Shown here in pieces: positions 1 to 8,430 of a stretch of DNA of 64,000 nucleotides; position 1 is the stretch's first letter, and the number at the start of each line of letters is the position of its first letter. The position numbers were made by a program, and so were the translations under genes. The stretch comes from CAWJLS01 sp963843755 (GTDB lineage Bacteria > Acidobacteriota > Thermoanaerobaculia > Multivoradales > DATKCC01), in assembly GCA_963843755.1 (NCBI GenBank), contig CAWJLS010000011.1, positions 62,001 to 126,000 on the forward strand, read 5' to 3'. The notes under the pieces were generated by a model. That model was not told where the DNA came from. It made no database searches and saw only the letters and a list, made by a program, of their open reading frames with translations.

Positions 1-774
1 GGGCTTGATGTCCCGGTGGATGGTCAGGTTGCGGTGGGCGAAGTGGACGGCGCCACAGACGGCCCGGACGAGCTCGAGGCGGTCCTCCAGCTTGACCCGG
101 TTCCGGCGGCAGTACTCGTCGATGGGCAGGCCCTCGACGTACTCCATGACGAAGTAGGGGCGCCCGTCGTCGGTGCTGCCGCCGTCCAGCAGGCGGGCGA
201 TGTTGGGGTGCTCGAGGCGGGCGAGGATCTGGCGCTCCTGGCGCAGCCGCTGCAGGATGTCGCCGGTGTCGAGGCCCCGCCGGACCAGCTTCAAGGCCAC
301 GTGCTTGCGGAAGGTGCCGTCGGCCCGCTCGGCGAGGTAGACGCTGGCGAGGCCGCCGCGACCGAGCTGCCGCAGGATGCGGTACGGGCCGATCCGCTCG
401 GGCACCGGCTCGTCGTCCATCCCCCAGGCCGCCCCCAGAGAGATCCTCGGCGCGGCCCCGGGTTCTGCTCCCTGTTCGGCCCCCGCTCCGGACCCCCGTG
501 TGGACCCCCGAACGGACCCCCGTTCGTCGCCGGGTGGCGCGGGGCTGAGCAGGCCGGCCACCGAGTCCAGGTCGTCGGTCTCCGCCGCCAGCAGCGCCTC
601 CACCCGCTGGCGCAGGGAGTCGTCGCCGCCGCAGGCCTCCGCCAGGAAGCGCGCCCGCGCCTCCCCGGCCAGCGCGTCGGCCTGGTGGAAGAGGCTCTCG
701 ATCCGGTGCCACCGGCGGCGTTCCAGCTCGTGCCGGGCCGCGCGGTCGTCGTCGTCCGGTGGCGCGGGCCGCAT
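1..774 (-). CDS. Serine/threonine protein kinase, N-terminal part (cut by window start)
   Basis: The first 258 codons of a Hanks-type kinase are present; the rest lies beyond base 1. After an N-terminal region of about 140 residues with a low-complexity linker (repeated RGS and GA) comes the kinase domain. It contains IGPYRILRQLGRGGLASVYLAE (glycine-rich loop), HVALKLVRRG (ATP-binding Lys), YFVMEYVEG (hinge), and breaks off at HRDIKP, the start of the catalytic loop. The ATG at 774 lies 2 bp after the stop of the ECF sigma gene, so the two are translationally linked. In Acidobacteria and Planctomycetes such kinases commonly follow this type of sigma factor and usually carry a C-terminal TPR or sensor region, which cannot be seen here. 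Confidence 0.93.
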   Translation of the reverse strand, partial: MRPAPPDDDDRAARHELERRRWHRIESLFHQADALAGEARARFLAEACGGDDSLRQRVEALLAAETDDLDSVAGLLSPAPPGDERGSVRGSTRGSGAGAEQGAEPGAAPRISLGAAWGMDDEPVPERIGPYRILRQLGRGGLASVYLAERADGTFRKHVALKLVRRGLDTGDILQRLRQERQILARLEHPNIARLLDGGSTDDGRPYFVMEYVEGLPIDEYCRRNRVKLEDRLELVRAVCGAVHFAHRNLTIHRDIKP

Positions 775-776
775 GC

Positions 777-1373
777 TCAACCCGCCGTTCTCAGAGCATC
801 CGCCACCCAGGCCCGCGCCAGCCGCAGGTCCCGCTCCACGGAGCGCGTCGACAGCTCGAGCGCTTCGCCGATCTCCGCCGCCGTCATGCCGCCGAAGTAG
901 CGCAGCTCGAGCGCCTTGCTCTTGCGCCGGTCGATCTTCTCGAGGTCCAGCAGCGCCTCGTCCAGCGCCACCAGGTGGTTCGCCCGCTCGGCGGGGATCT
1001 CGTAGTCGCCGAGCCGGAGCGGCGGCACGTCGCCGCCACGCTTCTCCGCCCGCCGCCGCCGGGCGGCGTCGACCAGGATGCGCCGCATGAGCTGGGCGCA
1101 GATGCCGAAGAAGTGGCTCCGCCCCTGCCACTGGACGTCCAGGTCGACGAGGCGGATGTAGGCCTCGTTGACCAGCGCCGTCGTCTGGAGCAGGCGGTCG
1201 TGGCTCTCGCGCCGCATGTAGGAGTGGGCCAGCCGGTGGAGCTCGCCGTAGATCAGGCGGGTCACGCTCTCGGCCGCCGCTTCGTCCCCCTCCTGCCAGC
1301 GCAGCAGCAGCTCGGTCACCTCTCGTGGAGACCGCTCCGGAGGCGGCTCGGTGCTGGCGGGGTCAAAGGCCAT
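777..1373 (-). CDS. ECF sigma factor (kinase-associated type)
   Basis: A 198-residue sigma-70-like regulator. Region 2 appears as LIYGELHRLAHSYMRRE followed by LVNEAYIRLVD. Region 4 ends with LELRYFGGMTAAEIGEALELSTRSVERDLRLARAWV, a typical helix-turn-helix for the -35 element. The pattern fits the ECF families found next to Ser/Thr kinases in Acidobacteria and Planctomycetes. It starts at ATG 1373 and is followed after 2 bp by the kinase gene, suggesting that the kinase controls, or is controlled by, this sigma factor. No separate anti-sigma gene is visible. Confidence 0.92.
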   Translation of the reverse strand: MAFDPASTEPPPERSPREVTELLLRWQEGDEAAAESVTRLIYGELHRLAHSYMRRESHDRLLQTTALVNEAYIRLVDLDVQWQGRSHFFGICAQLMRRILVDAARRRRAEKRGGDVPPLRLGDYEIPAERANHLVALDEALLDLEKIDRRKSKALELRYFGGMTAAEIGEALELSTRSVERDLRLARAWVADALRTAG

Positions 1374-1441
1374 GGCGCATCCCGGGAGTCAGAAGGTTTA
1401 GAAGATTCTACCGGGAGCCATCGGCCTGTTCAGAAGGACGT

Positions 1442-3070
1442 TCAGCCGGTTCGGAGAAAATGCCAGCGGCAGTCGCCTTCGACGGGATCGAAGACGACCG
1501 GGCGGATCCGCTCCGCGTGGTCGCGCAGGACCTGGGCCAGGCGCCGGCCGCGGGCGGCGGCTTCGAGGGCGTCGGCGGCGTCGCTCCCGGCCTTGGTGAT
1601 GTAGGTCTGCCAGGTGGCCTGGCGGATCGAGATGCCGCCCGACAGGCTCACGTTAGGCATCTTGGCGGCGCCCCGCTTGAGCAGCGCGAGCTTCGCCTTG
1701 AGGCTCGCCTCGTCGGCCATCGGCTCCCGCTGCCAGGCGGTGTACGGCTTGGGCACGAGGATGTTCGTGCCCAGGTGGATGTGGCCGATGACGCCGGTCT
1801 TGCGCGCCTCCTCCAGCATGATCGCCCGGCACGCCTCGGCCAGTTCCAGGATCGAGCGCACGTCGTCCATCGTCTCGCCCGGCACGCCGACCAGGAAGTA
1901 GAGCTTGAGCTGGGTGAAGCCGGACCGGAAGATCAGCCGCACCTTGTCCAGCAGCAGGCTGTTGGGGATCGGCTTGTTGAGCTTAACGCGCAGCGCGTCG
2001 CTGCCGGTCTCGGGCGCCAGGGTGATCGACCGGTCGCCCGAGGCGTGGAGCGCGGCGAGCACCCCTTCGGTCACCGCCGGGATGCGGATCGAGGAGACCG
2101 AGGAGCGGAAGCCGAGCCGGTTGGCCTCGCCGAGGATGCGCTCGATCTCCGGGTGGTCGCCGACGGCGGTGGCGACGAACCCGAGCTGGTCGGTGACGGC
2201 GCGGGCCCGTTCGATCGACGCGAGGATGGCGTCGGTCGGGTGCCAGCGGAAGGTGCCCATGCCGAAGGTCGCCCAGCAGTACTTGCATTTCTCCGGGCAG
2301 CCGCGCGACATCTCGATCAGGAACTTCTCGGAGAACTCGGTGCGTGGGGTGACGATCGACGTGGTCGGCAAGAAGCCGGGGGTCTTGATCTGCTCGGCGG
2401 TCAGCTCGAGCTTGTGCAGCTTGCCATCCGCCCGGTAGAACGACGGCTCCTCCTCCGGCCGGTGGTGAGCCGGAACGAAGAACCCGCGCCGCGCCGCCAG
2501 CCGCTCGATCACCGCGGCGCGGTCGTCCTCCTCTTCGAGCGCACCGAGCAGGTCGTCCAGGAGGTTCTCCGCCGCGCCCAGGGCGAAGACGTCGACGAGC
2601 TCGGCCATCGGCAGCGGGTTGATCGCCGCGCACGAGCCGCCCATGACGACCACCGGGTGGTGCGCCTCCCGTGCGACCCGGCGCAAGGGGATCCCCGCCC
2701 GGTCGAGCATCCGGAGCAGGTGGAGGTAGTCCTCCTCGAACGACACCGAGAAGGCGACGCAGGCGAAGTCCCCGAGCGGCCGCTCGGTCTCCACCGAGAG
2801 CGGCACGCCGTCGCCGTCGGCGAAGAAGCGCTCGACCCCCCAGTCCGGCCGGTCGGAGACCAACCGATGGACCCGCTGGAAGCCGAGGCTCGACATGCCA
2901 ATGTGGTAGCTGTTGGCGTAGGCCAGGGCCAGGCGGAAGGCGCCGTGGGGATTGAGCGCGTCGACCGGCCGCTCGTCGGCCCGGAACGGCGCCCAGTCGT
3001 GGCGGTCGGTGCGGCCGGCTCGCTGGGAGGCGGTCGGTCGGGGCCGGGTCCGGGTGGTCGGGCGCGCCAT
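1442..3070 (-). CDS. Radical SAM protein with B12-binding-like N-terminus
   Basis: A protein of 542 residues from the ATG at 3070; a GTG at 3130 would add 20 Arg/Pro-rich residues, and neither start has a clear ribosome site. The N-terminal third (RLALAYANSYHIGMSSLGFQ, then VVMGGSCAAINPLPMAELVD) resembles the cobalamin-binding-like domain of uncharacterised radical SAM families. The radical SAM core carries the CxxxCxxC cluster motif in SRGCPEKCKYCWATFG, followed by LAPETGSDALRVKLNKPIPN and LYFLVGVPGE. No TRAM or SPASM domain is seen, so the substrate is unknown. It stands alone, 69 bp upstream of the sigma gene on the same strand. Confidence 0.85.
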   Translation of the reverse strand: MARPTTRTRPRPTASQRAGRTDRHDWAPFRADERPVDALNPHGAFRLALAYANSYHIGMSSLGFQRVHRLVSDRPDWGVERFFADGDGVPLSVETERPLGDFACVAFSVSFEEDYLHLLRMLDRAGIPLRRVAREAHHPVVVMGGSCAAINPLPMAELVDVFALGAAENLLDDLLGALEEEDDRAAVIERLAARRGFFVPAHHRPEEEPSFYRADGKLHKLELTAEQIKTPGFLPTTSIVTPRTEFSEKFLIEMSRGCPEKCKYCWATFGMGTFRWHPTDAILASIERARAVTDQLGFVATAVGDHPEIERILGEANRLGFRSSVSSIRIPAVTEGVLAALHASGDRSITLAPETGSDALRVKLNKPIPNSLLLDKVRLIFRSGFTQLKLYFLVGVPGETMDDVRSILELAEACRAIMLEEARKTGVIGHIHLGTNILVPKPYTAWQREPMADEASLKAKLALLKRGAAKMPNVSLSGGISIRQATWQTYITKAGSDAADALEAAARGRRLAQVLRDHAERIRPVVFDPVEGDCRWHFLRTG

Positions 3071-3245
3071 GGCAGGTCGGCGGGGTCGGTGGGGTCCGCG
3101 GGGTCGGAGGGGGCGGGTATGGCCGGACACGCCGGTCCGGTCAGGGCCGGCGGGTTCCGGCAGGAGCGCTCACGAGAACCGCGCCGCCGCCACGAGGAAT
3201 TCCGCCGCCGGCTCAGTTCCCGGGCGCCGCGTCCGGCTCGGCTCG

Positions 3246-3263
3246 GCCGCGCAGACTCCTAGC
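3246..3263. repeat. 18-bp dispersed repeat at a stop codon
   Basis: The sequence GCCGCGCAGACTCCTAGC is identical at 57146-57163, and its core recurs inverted at 56886-56900. Here it overlaps the TAG stop codon of the B-box gene. It appears to be an end of a dispersed palindromic element whose complete form lies between recR and ybaB. Confidence 0.6.
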
Positions 3264-4185
3264 CGACGTACAGCCGCTCCAACCTCTCAGCGTGGTGCCG
3301 GAAGTAGAGGCCCACCAGGTGTGCCCCGACGAACTGTTGGTAGATGGCGAGGGCGACGCTCCCGACGGCGCCGAGCCAGGGAACGACGTGGAAGGCGAAC
3401 TCGAGCTCGAAGCAGAACAGCGCCATGCCCCCCAGGACGCACGCGATGATCGCCGCCTCTCCCGGTGCAACGAAGAGAGCACGGAGGTGGAGGTCGACTC
3501 GGGGTAGCAGCCAGAAGCTGTCGAAGACCGATGGCGCGCCGAAGGTGGGAATCAGCAGAGCCTGGCTCAGCAGGAAGCAGACGGCATAGATGAGCCAACC
3601 GCTCGCGCTCCCGGTCGTCGGCTCACCGGCCCGAACGAGCTCTTCGGCATGTCCCGAGGCGATCAACAGGACGACCCCCGGAAACCAGGCGACGGCCAGG
3701 ATCAGGAGGTAGGCCAGGAAGTCGACCAGCCGGCCCCAGAGCTCGAACTCCGGCCACTCGGGAAGCTCATTGTCGCCGGCCGCAGTGGCGCGAACGATGG
3801 TGAAGAGCAGCCGCGGAACCAGCAACGCCACGAACAGCATCGGAACCAGGATCAGGCAACCGACCAGGGGCACGACGCTCAGGACCGAGAAGGCGACGAG
3901 AATCGCGACGTAGCTCCAGAACACTCCCGAGCCCTTGCCACGGAGCGGGTAGGTCAGGGCCTGGAGCAGGCTGTACGGCTGTTCCCTGGCCTGCGTCCGC
4001 CGCGCCACGGTGGTGCTCGTCGCCCGGCCGGTGGCGAGCGGGATCGCCATCTCGCCGCAGACGCTGCACAGGATCAACCGGTGGCTCATCTGGACGCAGT
4101 CGTCGCACAAGGCGCGCTGGCAGCCGTCGCACCGGTAGGTGGCGGGCCGGTCGGGGTGAACGGAGCAGGTCTGGGGCTCGGCCAT
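3259..4185 (-). CDS. B-box zinc-finger integral membrane protein
   Basis: A protein of 308 residues. Residues 7-45 form a B-box-type zinc-binding site (CSVHPDRPATYRCDGCQ, then CDDC and CSVC). Residues about 85-300 contain five or more hydrophobic segments, for example YVAILVAFSVLSVVPLVGCL and LAYLLILAVAWFPGVVLLIA. The layout, a cytoplasmic zinc ribbon followed by a multi-pass DUF4013-like membrane domain, is known in acidobacterial and deltaproteobacterial genomes, but its function is not. It lies between the radical SAM gene and the MMPL operon with spacers of 188 and 163 bp, so it is probably its own unit. The stop codon is inside a dispersed repeat. Confidence 0.75.
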   Translation of the reverse strand: MAEPQTCSVHPDRPATYRCDGCQRALCDDCVQMSHRLILCSVCGEMAIPLATGRATSTTVARRTQAREQPYSLLQALTYPLRGKGSGVFWSYVAILVAFSVLSVVPLVGCLILVPMLFVALLVPRLLFTIVRATAAGDNELPEWPEFELWGRLVDFLAYLLILAVAWFPGVVLLIASGHAEELVRAGEPTTGSASGWLIYAVCFLLSQALLIPTFGAPSVFDSFWLLPRVDLHLRALFVAPGEAAIIACVLGGMALFCFELEFAFHVVPWLGAVGSVALAIYQQFVGAHLVGLYFRHHAERLERLYVG

Positions 4186-4348
4186 GGGCTCGGGGTCTCC
4201 GGGGCGGTCGGCGGCCGGCGGTCGCCGCGGGGCTTCGGCGGGACCTCGCCAAAGCGCTCCCCTCCGTGCGGCGCGCCGGGTCGCGGATCGAGATCGGTCG
4301 GGTTGTCTGGTGTCGCGGGACGTTGGTATCGCGCGGACCGGACGGTTG

Positions 4349-6847
4349 TCAACCTCCGGAAGCCGAGCCGGAGCCGGGACCGGAACCCGAGCCGTCCTCG
4401 CCGCCGAGGCGGCGGACGACCTCGTGCGGCGTGGCGCCGAGAAGGGCCGGCAGCAGCACCAGGTCGCCGACGACCGCGAGCGCGATGGCCAGGGCCGACA
4501 GGCCGCCGAAGCGGGCGGTCGGCGCGAACTCCGAGAGGCCGCAGACGCCGAAGCCGACGGCCAGGATCACCCCGGTCAGGACGTAGGCCGGCGCGGTGCG
4601 CGCCAGGGTGCCGGCGACCGCCTCGCGCCGGCCGAGGGCCGGGGCCAGCGCGCGGAAATGGCCGAGGGTGTGGATGGTGTCGTCGACCGCCAGGCCGAGG
4701 ACCACCGACGCGACCATGACGGTCGCCGTGTCCAGCGGGATGCCGGCCCACCCCATGATGCCGACGGTGACGGCGACCGGCCAGAGGTTCGGCACCAGCG
4801 CCAGCAGCGCCAGCCGGGTCGACGGCAGCAGCCAGCGGAAGAGGAGCCCGATCGCCAGAGTGGTCAGGGTGAGCGACAGGGCGAGGGTGACCAGCAGGCG
4901 CCGGTGGGTCTCGAGGATCAACGGGAGCTGGCCGGTCACCGCGACGCGTGCCTCTCCGGAGGTCGCCATCACCTCCCGCGCCGCCGCCGCCGCGCCGGCC
5001 AGGGTCGGCGCCAGCTCGCCGTAGCCGCCGGTCTCGACGAACGCCACCACCCGGGCATGCCGGCCGTCCTCGCTGACGAACGAACGGAAGAGCGCGCGGC
5101 CGGCGGGAACGGAGAGCAGGGCGGCCAGTGCCTGCTCCTGCCGGGCGCCCTCCGGCCCGGTGCCGGAGCCGAAGCCTCCGAGGGTGACCGCCGAGGGCGG
5201 CAGCAGGGCGGCCACCGACGCCACCGCGTCGCCGCCGCCGAACGCGCCGAGGACCCGCGGCAGCCGGCGGAGCCGGGCGGCGATCTCCTCGAGGGCCCGG
5301 AGCCGGTCGGGGCGCTCGAAGCCTCCGGGCAGGGTGATCAGGACGTCGATGGCGGCGCCGCCGATCCCTTCGCTCTCCAACCGCTCGATCCCCCGGCGGG
5401 CCGGGTGCTCCGGCGGCAGGAAGCGGATCGCGTCCGACGCGACCGTCAGCCGCGGCACGCCGGCCAGCGCGACGACCAAGACGGCGCCGGCCGCGCCCAC
5501 GACCAGCCCGCGCCGGCGGGCTGCCCAGTCCGCCCAGGTCCGGCCGAGGCGACGGAGGCGGCGCTCGAAGGAGCGGGTGCCGGCCCCTCCTCCGGGGCGG
5601 GCGCCCGTTCCTCCTCCGATCCGGCCGCCGAAGAGCACCAACAGGGCCGGGTAGAGCGTGAACGCACCGAGGGTCATCAGGGCGATCCCGACGGCACAGC
5701 CGATCCCCAGAGTCGGCACCGGCCCGACCCGGGAGACCGCCAGCGAGCCGAAGCCGATCATGGTGGTGGCACCGGTCCAGAAGATCGCCCAGCCCTTGTC
5801 GCCGTACGTCTCCAGGATCGCCTCCCGGCGCCCGGCGCCGTCGGCCACCGCGTCGCGGAAGCGAACCGTCAGGTGGACGGCGGTGGCCAGGGAGATGACG
5901 AACAGTAGCGGCGGCAGCACCGCCAGCACCAGGTTGAGGTCGATCCCCAGGTACCCCATCGACCCGAGCAGGACGATCTCCGGCGCGGCGACGAAGGCGA
6001 GCGGCAGCACGACCCCACGGACCGTGCGCAGGGTCAGCACCAGGAGCAGCACGGCGAGCCCCGCGAGGAGCGGGAAGTAGACCCGGCCGATCTCCCGCGA
6101 CGAGGAGTCCAGCGCCCGGTCGATCATCGGCAGGCCGACCGCCCGGACGGAGAGCGACGCCGCCTGGGCCGGGGAGCTCCCGTCGGGACCGCGGTCGGGA
6201 CCGCCGCGTGGATCGGCCAGCGGCCCGGAGGCCTCGGCCGCCAGGCGTTCGAGCGCGCTCACGGCCCGCTCCCGCGCCCGGTCGTCCGGCGGCTCGATCG
6301 CCACCAGGATCGTCGCCGCGCCGGGCAGGCGTCGCCCGGCCCTGGGCGCCCCCACCAGGCCGAGCTGGCGGTCGAGGGGGTCGGCGACGGCGCGCTCCGC
6401 GAAACGCTCCGGGTCGGCCGGCGGCCAGGCGCCCGCGGTGCCGGCCGGCGCCCGGTGGTGGCCGACCAGGCCGAGCACGCCCACCGCGTAGGGCACGCCG
6501 TCCCCGTCCCGTCCGTCTGGTGAGCGGTCGGCGGGCGAGCGGTCGGCGAGCACCCGGTCCTCGATCTGTCCGAGCCGGGCGAGGCCGGCGCGGGTCCACA
6601 GGCCGTCGCCGGTCACCAGCAGGCGGAGCTGCTCGCGGTCGCCGAACGCGGCCCGGAGCTCGCGGAAGCTGGCCAGGGCCGGCGAGCCTTCGACGAAATA
6701 GACGCTCGGCGAGTTGTCGGTGCCCAACCGGAGCACCCCCGGCAGGGCGACCAGGGCGGCCAGCGCCCAGAGCGCGATCACCGTCCGCGGACGGGAGGTA
6801 GCCACGGCGAGGAGGCGCTCGAGCAGGCTTCGGGACGGGGGGCTCAT
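4349..6847 (-). CDS. MMPL/RND-family lipid exporter
   Basis: An inner-membrane transporter of 832 residues. It has the duplicated RND architecture: a TM segment near residue 20 (TVIALWALAALVALPGVLRL), a large extracytoplasmic domain, a cluster of TM segments around residues 250-400 (ILVALSD-type region rich in Leu/Val), a second extracytoplasmic domain, and a final TM bundle ending LVGDLVLLPALLG. MMPL and HpnN-like members export lipids such as glycolipids, hopanoids and polyketide lipids. Its ATG overlaps the stop of the FAD-enzyme gene (ATGA), making it the last gene of the phenolic-lipid operon and the likely exporter of the product. A short ADRSPADRSPDG insert near residue 105 is low-complexity. 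Confidence 0.88.
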   Translation of the reverse strand: MSPPSRSLLERLLAVATSRPRTVIALWALAALVALPGVLRLGTDNSPSVYFVEGSPALASFRELRAAFGDREQLRLLVTGDGLWTRAGLARLGQIEDRVLADRSPADRSPDGRDGDGVPYAVGVLGLVGHHRAPAGTAGAWPPADPERFAERAVADPLDRQLGLVGAPRAGRRLPGAATILVAIEPPDDRARERAVSALERLAAEASGPLADPRGGPDRGPDGSSPAQAASLSVRAVGLPMIDRALDSSSREIGRVYFPLLAGLAVLLLVLTLRTVRGVVLPLAFVAAPEIVLLGSMGYLGIDLNLVLAVLPPLLFVISLATAVHLTVRFRDAVADGAGRREAILETYGDKGWAIFWTGATTMIGFGSLAVSRVGPVPTLGIGCAVGIALMTLGAFTLYPALLVLFGGRIGGGTGARPGGGAGTRSFERRLRRLGRTWADWAARRRGLVVGAAGAVLVVALAGVPRLTVASDAIRFLPPEHPARRGIERLESEGIGGAAIDVLITLPGGFERPDRLRALEEIAARLRRLPRVLGAFGGGDAVASVAALLPPSAVTLGGFGSGTGPEGARQEQALAALLSVPAGRALFRSFVSEDGRHARVVAFVETGGYGELAPTLAGAAAAAREVMATSGEARVAVTGQLPLILETHRRLLVTLALSLTLTTLAIGLLFRWLLPSTRLALLALVPNLWPVAVTVGIMGWAGIPLDTATVMVASVVLGLAVDDTIHTLGHFRALAPALGRREAVAGTLARTAPAYVLTGVILAVGFGVCGLSEFAPTARFGGLSALAIALAVVGDLVLLPALLGATPHEVVRRLGGEDGSGSGPGSGSASGG

Positions 6848-8430
6848 GGCGCGCTCGGAGGGTGGGGGCGCGACCCGGTCGTGCGCGGCGCTCGGAGCAG
6901 GTGGCCGGCGAAGCGCGGCAGGCCGCCCAGCCGCAGGAGTCCGCCGAGGCTGCCGCCGGTGACCAGGGCCCCGGGGCGGAGGGTCCGTGCATGGACGCCG
7001 AGCATGCGGTCGAAGAGCTCGGGTTGGGCGGCGAGGGCCCGCAGAACCCGTCGCCGGAGGGCCGGCCGGCGCTCGACGAAGAGGAGCAGTCGGATCAGCC
7101 CTTCGGGCAGCCGGCAGAGCCGGCGGTGGGCGCGGGCGTACTCGCCCAGGTCGGCCGTCCCCTGGCGCTCACAGCGGCCGATCGCCCGCACCAGCGCCGC
7201 CGCCTGGTGGAAGGCGAGGGAGAGCCCTTCGCCGGTGATCGCGTCGAGATAGCCGCCGGCGTCGCCGACCAGGGCGACCCGGCCGCGGACGACGGCGGGG
7301 ACACGCTGGGCCAACGGGCCGCAGCCCCGGTCCCGGGAGACCGCCGGCGCGCCCGCCAGCCGCTCCGCCAGCCGCGGGAAGAGCGGCAGCAGATCGTCGA
7401 ACCCGTTCACCGACCCCGCGCCGGCCCCGGTGGCAGCTCCGGCCAGGTCGGACGGGGCGGCAGAGTCGACGGGCCTGCTCAGATCAGTCGGGTTAGCCGG
7501 ATCCGTCGGCTCGGTCGGCTCGGTCGGCTCGGTCGGCTCGGTCCGTTCGACCGGACCGTTCGGATCGGACGGGAACGGAGACCGGCTCCGAGACGGTGGC
7601 CGCCCCGGGCTCCAGAGCATGGCGATCCCGACCGTCTCCGGGCCGACCGGGGTGACGTAGGCCTCCGCGTTCTCGGCCCAGTGGACCTCGACGAGGTCGG
7701 TCCAGGGCGCGAGACGGAGATGCCGGCGGACCCCGAAGCGGCGCGCTCCCCCGGCCGCGCCGAGATCGGCGGTCCCGGCATCGCCTGTCCGGACGCCCTC
7801 GGCCACGTGGCGGCGCACGCGGGAGAGCAGGCCGTCCGCGCCGACCAGCCAGCGCCCGCACACCGCCTCGCCGTCCGCGGTGACCACGCCGACGCGCTCC
7901 CCTTGGGGGGACCGCTCGGGCGCGCGCCCCTGATCCCCTTCCCGCCCCGAGATCTCGTCCGGGGCCAGCACCCGCTCCACCCGCGTCCCCCAGCGGAGCT
8001 CCACCCCGAGCGCCTCGGCCCGGCGGACCATGGCGGCGTGGAGCTCCGTCCGCCGGATGCCGAGGCCGGTCGCGTCGCCGTCCTGCAGGCCGGCGGGTGG
8101 AAAGCGCCCGTCCGCCACGGTCTCGTCGTCCAGGTAGCGGATGCCGCGAAACGGTCGGGCCGACGGCGGCAGCTCGACGCCGAGGGCGCGGAGCCGGGCG
8201 ACGCCGTCCGGCATCAGCCCTTCGCCGCACGGCTTGTCGATCGGTGGCCGAGCCCGGTCGAGGACGGTCACCGGCAGGACCGGCGGTGCCGCCAGGCGGG
8301 CCTCGATCGCCACCGCCAGGCCGGCCGGGCCGCCGCCGACGACGACCAGGCCGCCGCACTCCGGGGAGGTCGTCGAAGCAGCCTCCGCAGCGAGCTCCGG
8401 AGTGACCCCCGGCGCGCGCCGGGCGCTCAC
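6844..8430 (-). CDS. Geranylgeranyl-reductase-family FAD-dependent oxidoreductase
   Basis: A 528-residue flavoprotein starting at GTG 8430, which overlaps the ligase stop codon by four bases (GTGA). The FAD-binding fold is clear: LVVVGGGPAGLAVAIEA near residue 30, a CGEGLMPDGVARL segment typical of the geranylgeranyl reductase/PHBH group, LVGADGLLSRVRR, and GRVALVGDAGGYLDAITGEGL. Residues about 285-345 are an extra loop with four TEP repeats. In phenolic-lipid clusters such as srsABC of Streptomyces griseus, a FAD hydroxylase acts on the polyketide ring; here the enzyme may hydroxylate the ring or reduce an acyl chain. Which of these it does cannot be told from sequence. Confidence 0.85.
   Translation of the reverse strand: MSARRAPGVTPELAAEAASTTSPECGGLVVVGGGPAGLAVAIEARLAAPPVLPVTVLDRARPPIDKPCGEGLMPDGVARLRALGVELPPSARPFRGIRYLDDETVADGRFPPAGLQDGDATGLGIRRTELHAAMVRRAEALGVELRWGTRVERVLAPDEISGREGDQGRAPERSPQGERVGVVTADGEAVCGRWLVGADGLLSRVRRHVAEGVRTGDAGTADLGAAGGARRFGVRRHLRLAPWTDLVEVHWAENAEAYVTPVGPETVGIAMLWSPGRPPSRSRSPFPSDPNGPVERTEPTEPTEPTEPTDPANPTDLSRPVDSAAPSDLAGAATGAGAGSVNGFDDLLPLFPRLAERLAGAPAVSRDRGCGPLAQRVPAVVRGRVALVGDAGGYLDAITGEGLSLAFHQAAALVRAIGRCERQGTADLGEYARAHRRLCRLPEGLIRLLLFVERRPALRRRVLRALAAQPELFDRMLGVHARTLRPGALVTGGSLGGLLRLGGLPRFAGHLLRAPRTTGSRPHPPSAP
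7505..7540. repeat. Intragenic 9-bp tandem repeat (four perfect units)
   Basis: Four perfect head-to-tail copies of GTCGGCTCG lie inside the FAD oxidoreductase gene and encode the (T-E-P)n loop on the minus strand. The length is a multiple of three, so changes in copy number keep the frame. Confidence 0.9.

Noticed and set aside
16..900. Long open frames on the plus strand across the first 13 kb and opposite many other genes
   Set aside because: They are antisense to genes with clear motifs, are Arg/Pro/Gly-rich and show no family pattern; high G+C makes such frames common.
7505..7540. Tandem repeat considered as a CRISPR-like array
   Set aside because: The units are 9 bp, contiguous and without spacers, and they encode part of an enzyme.
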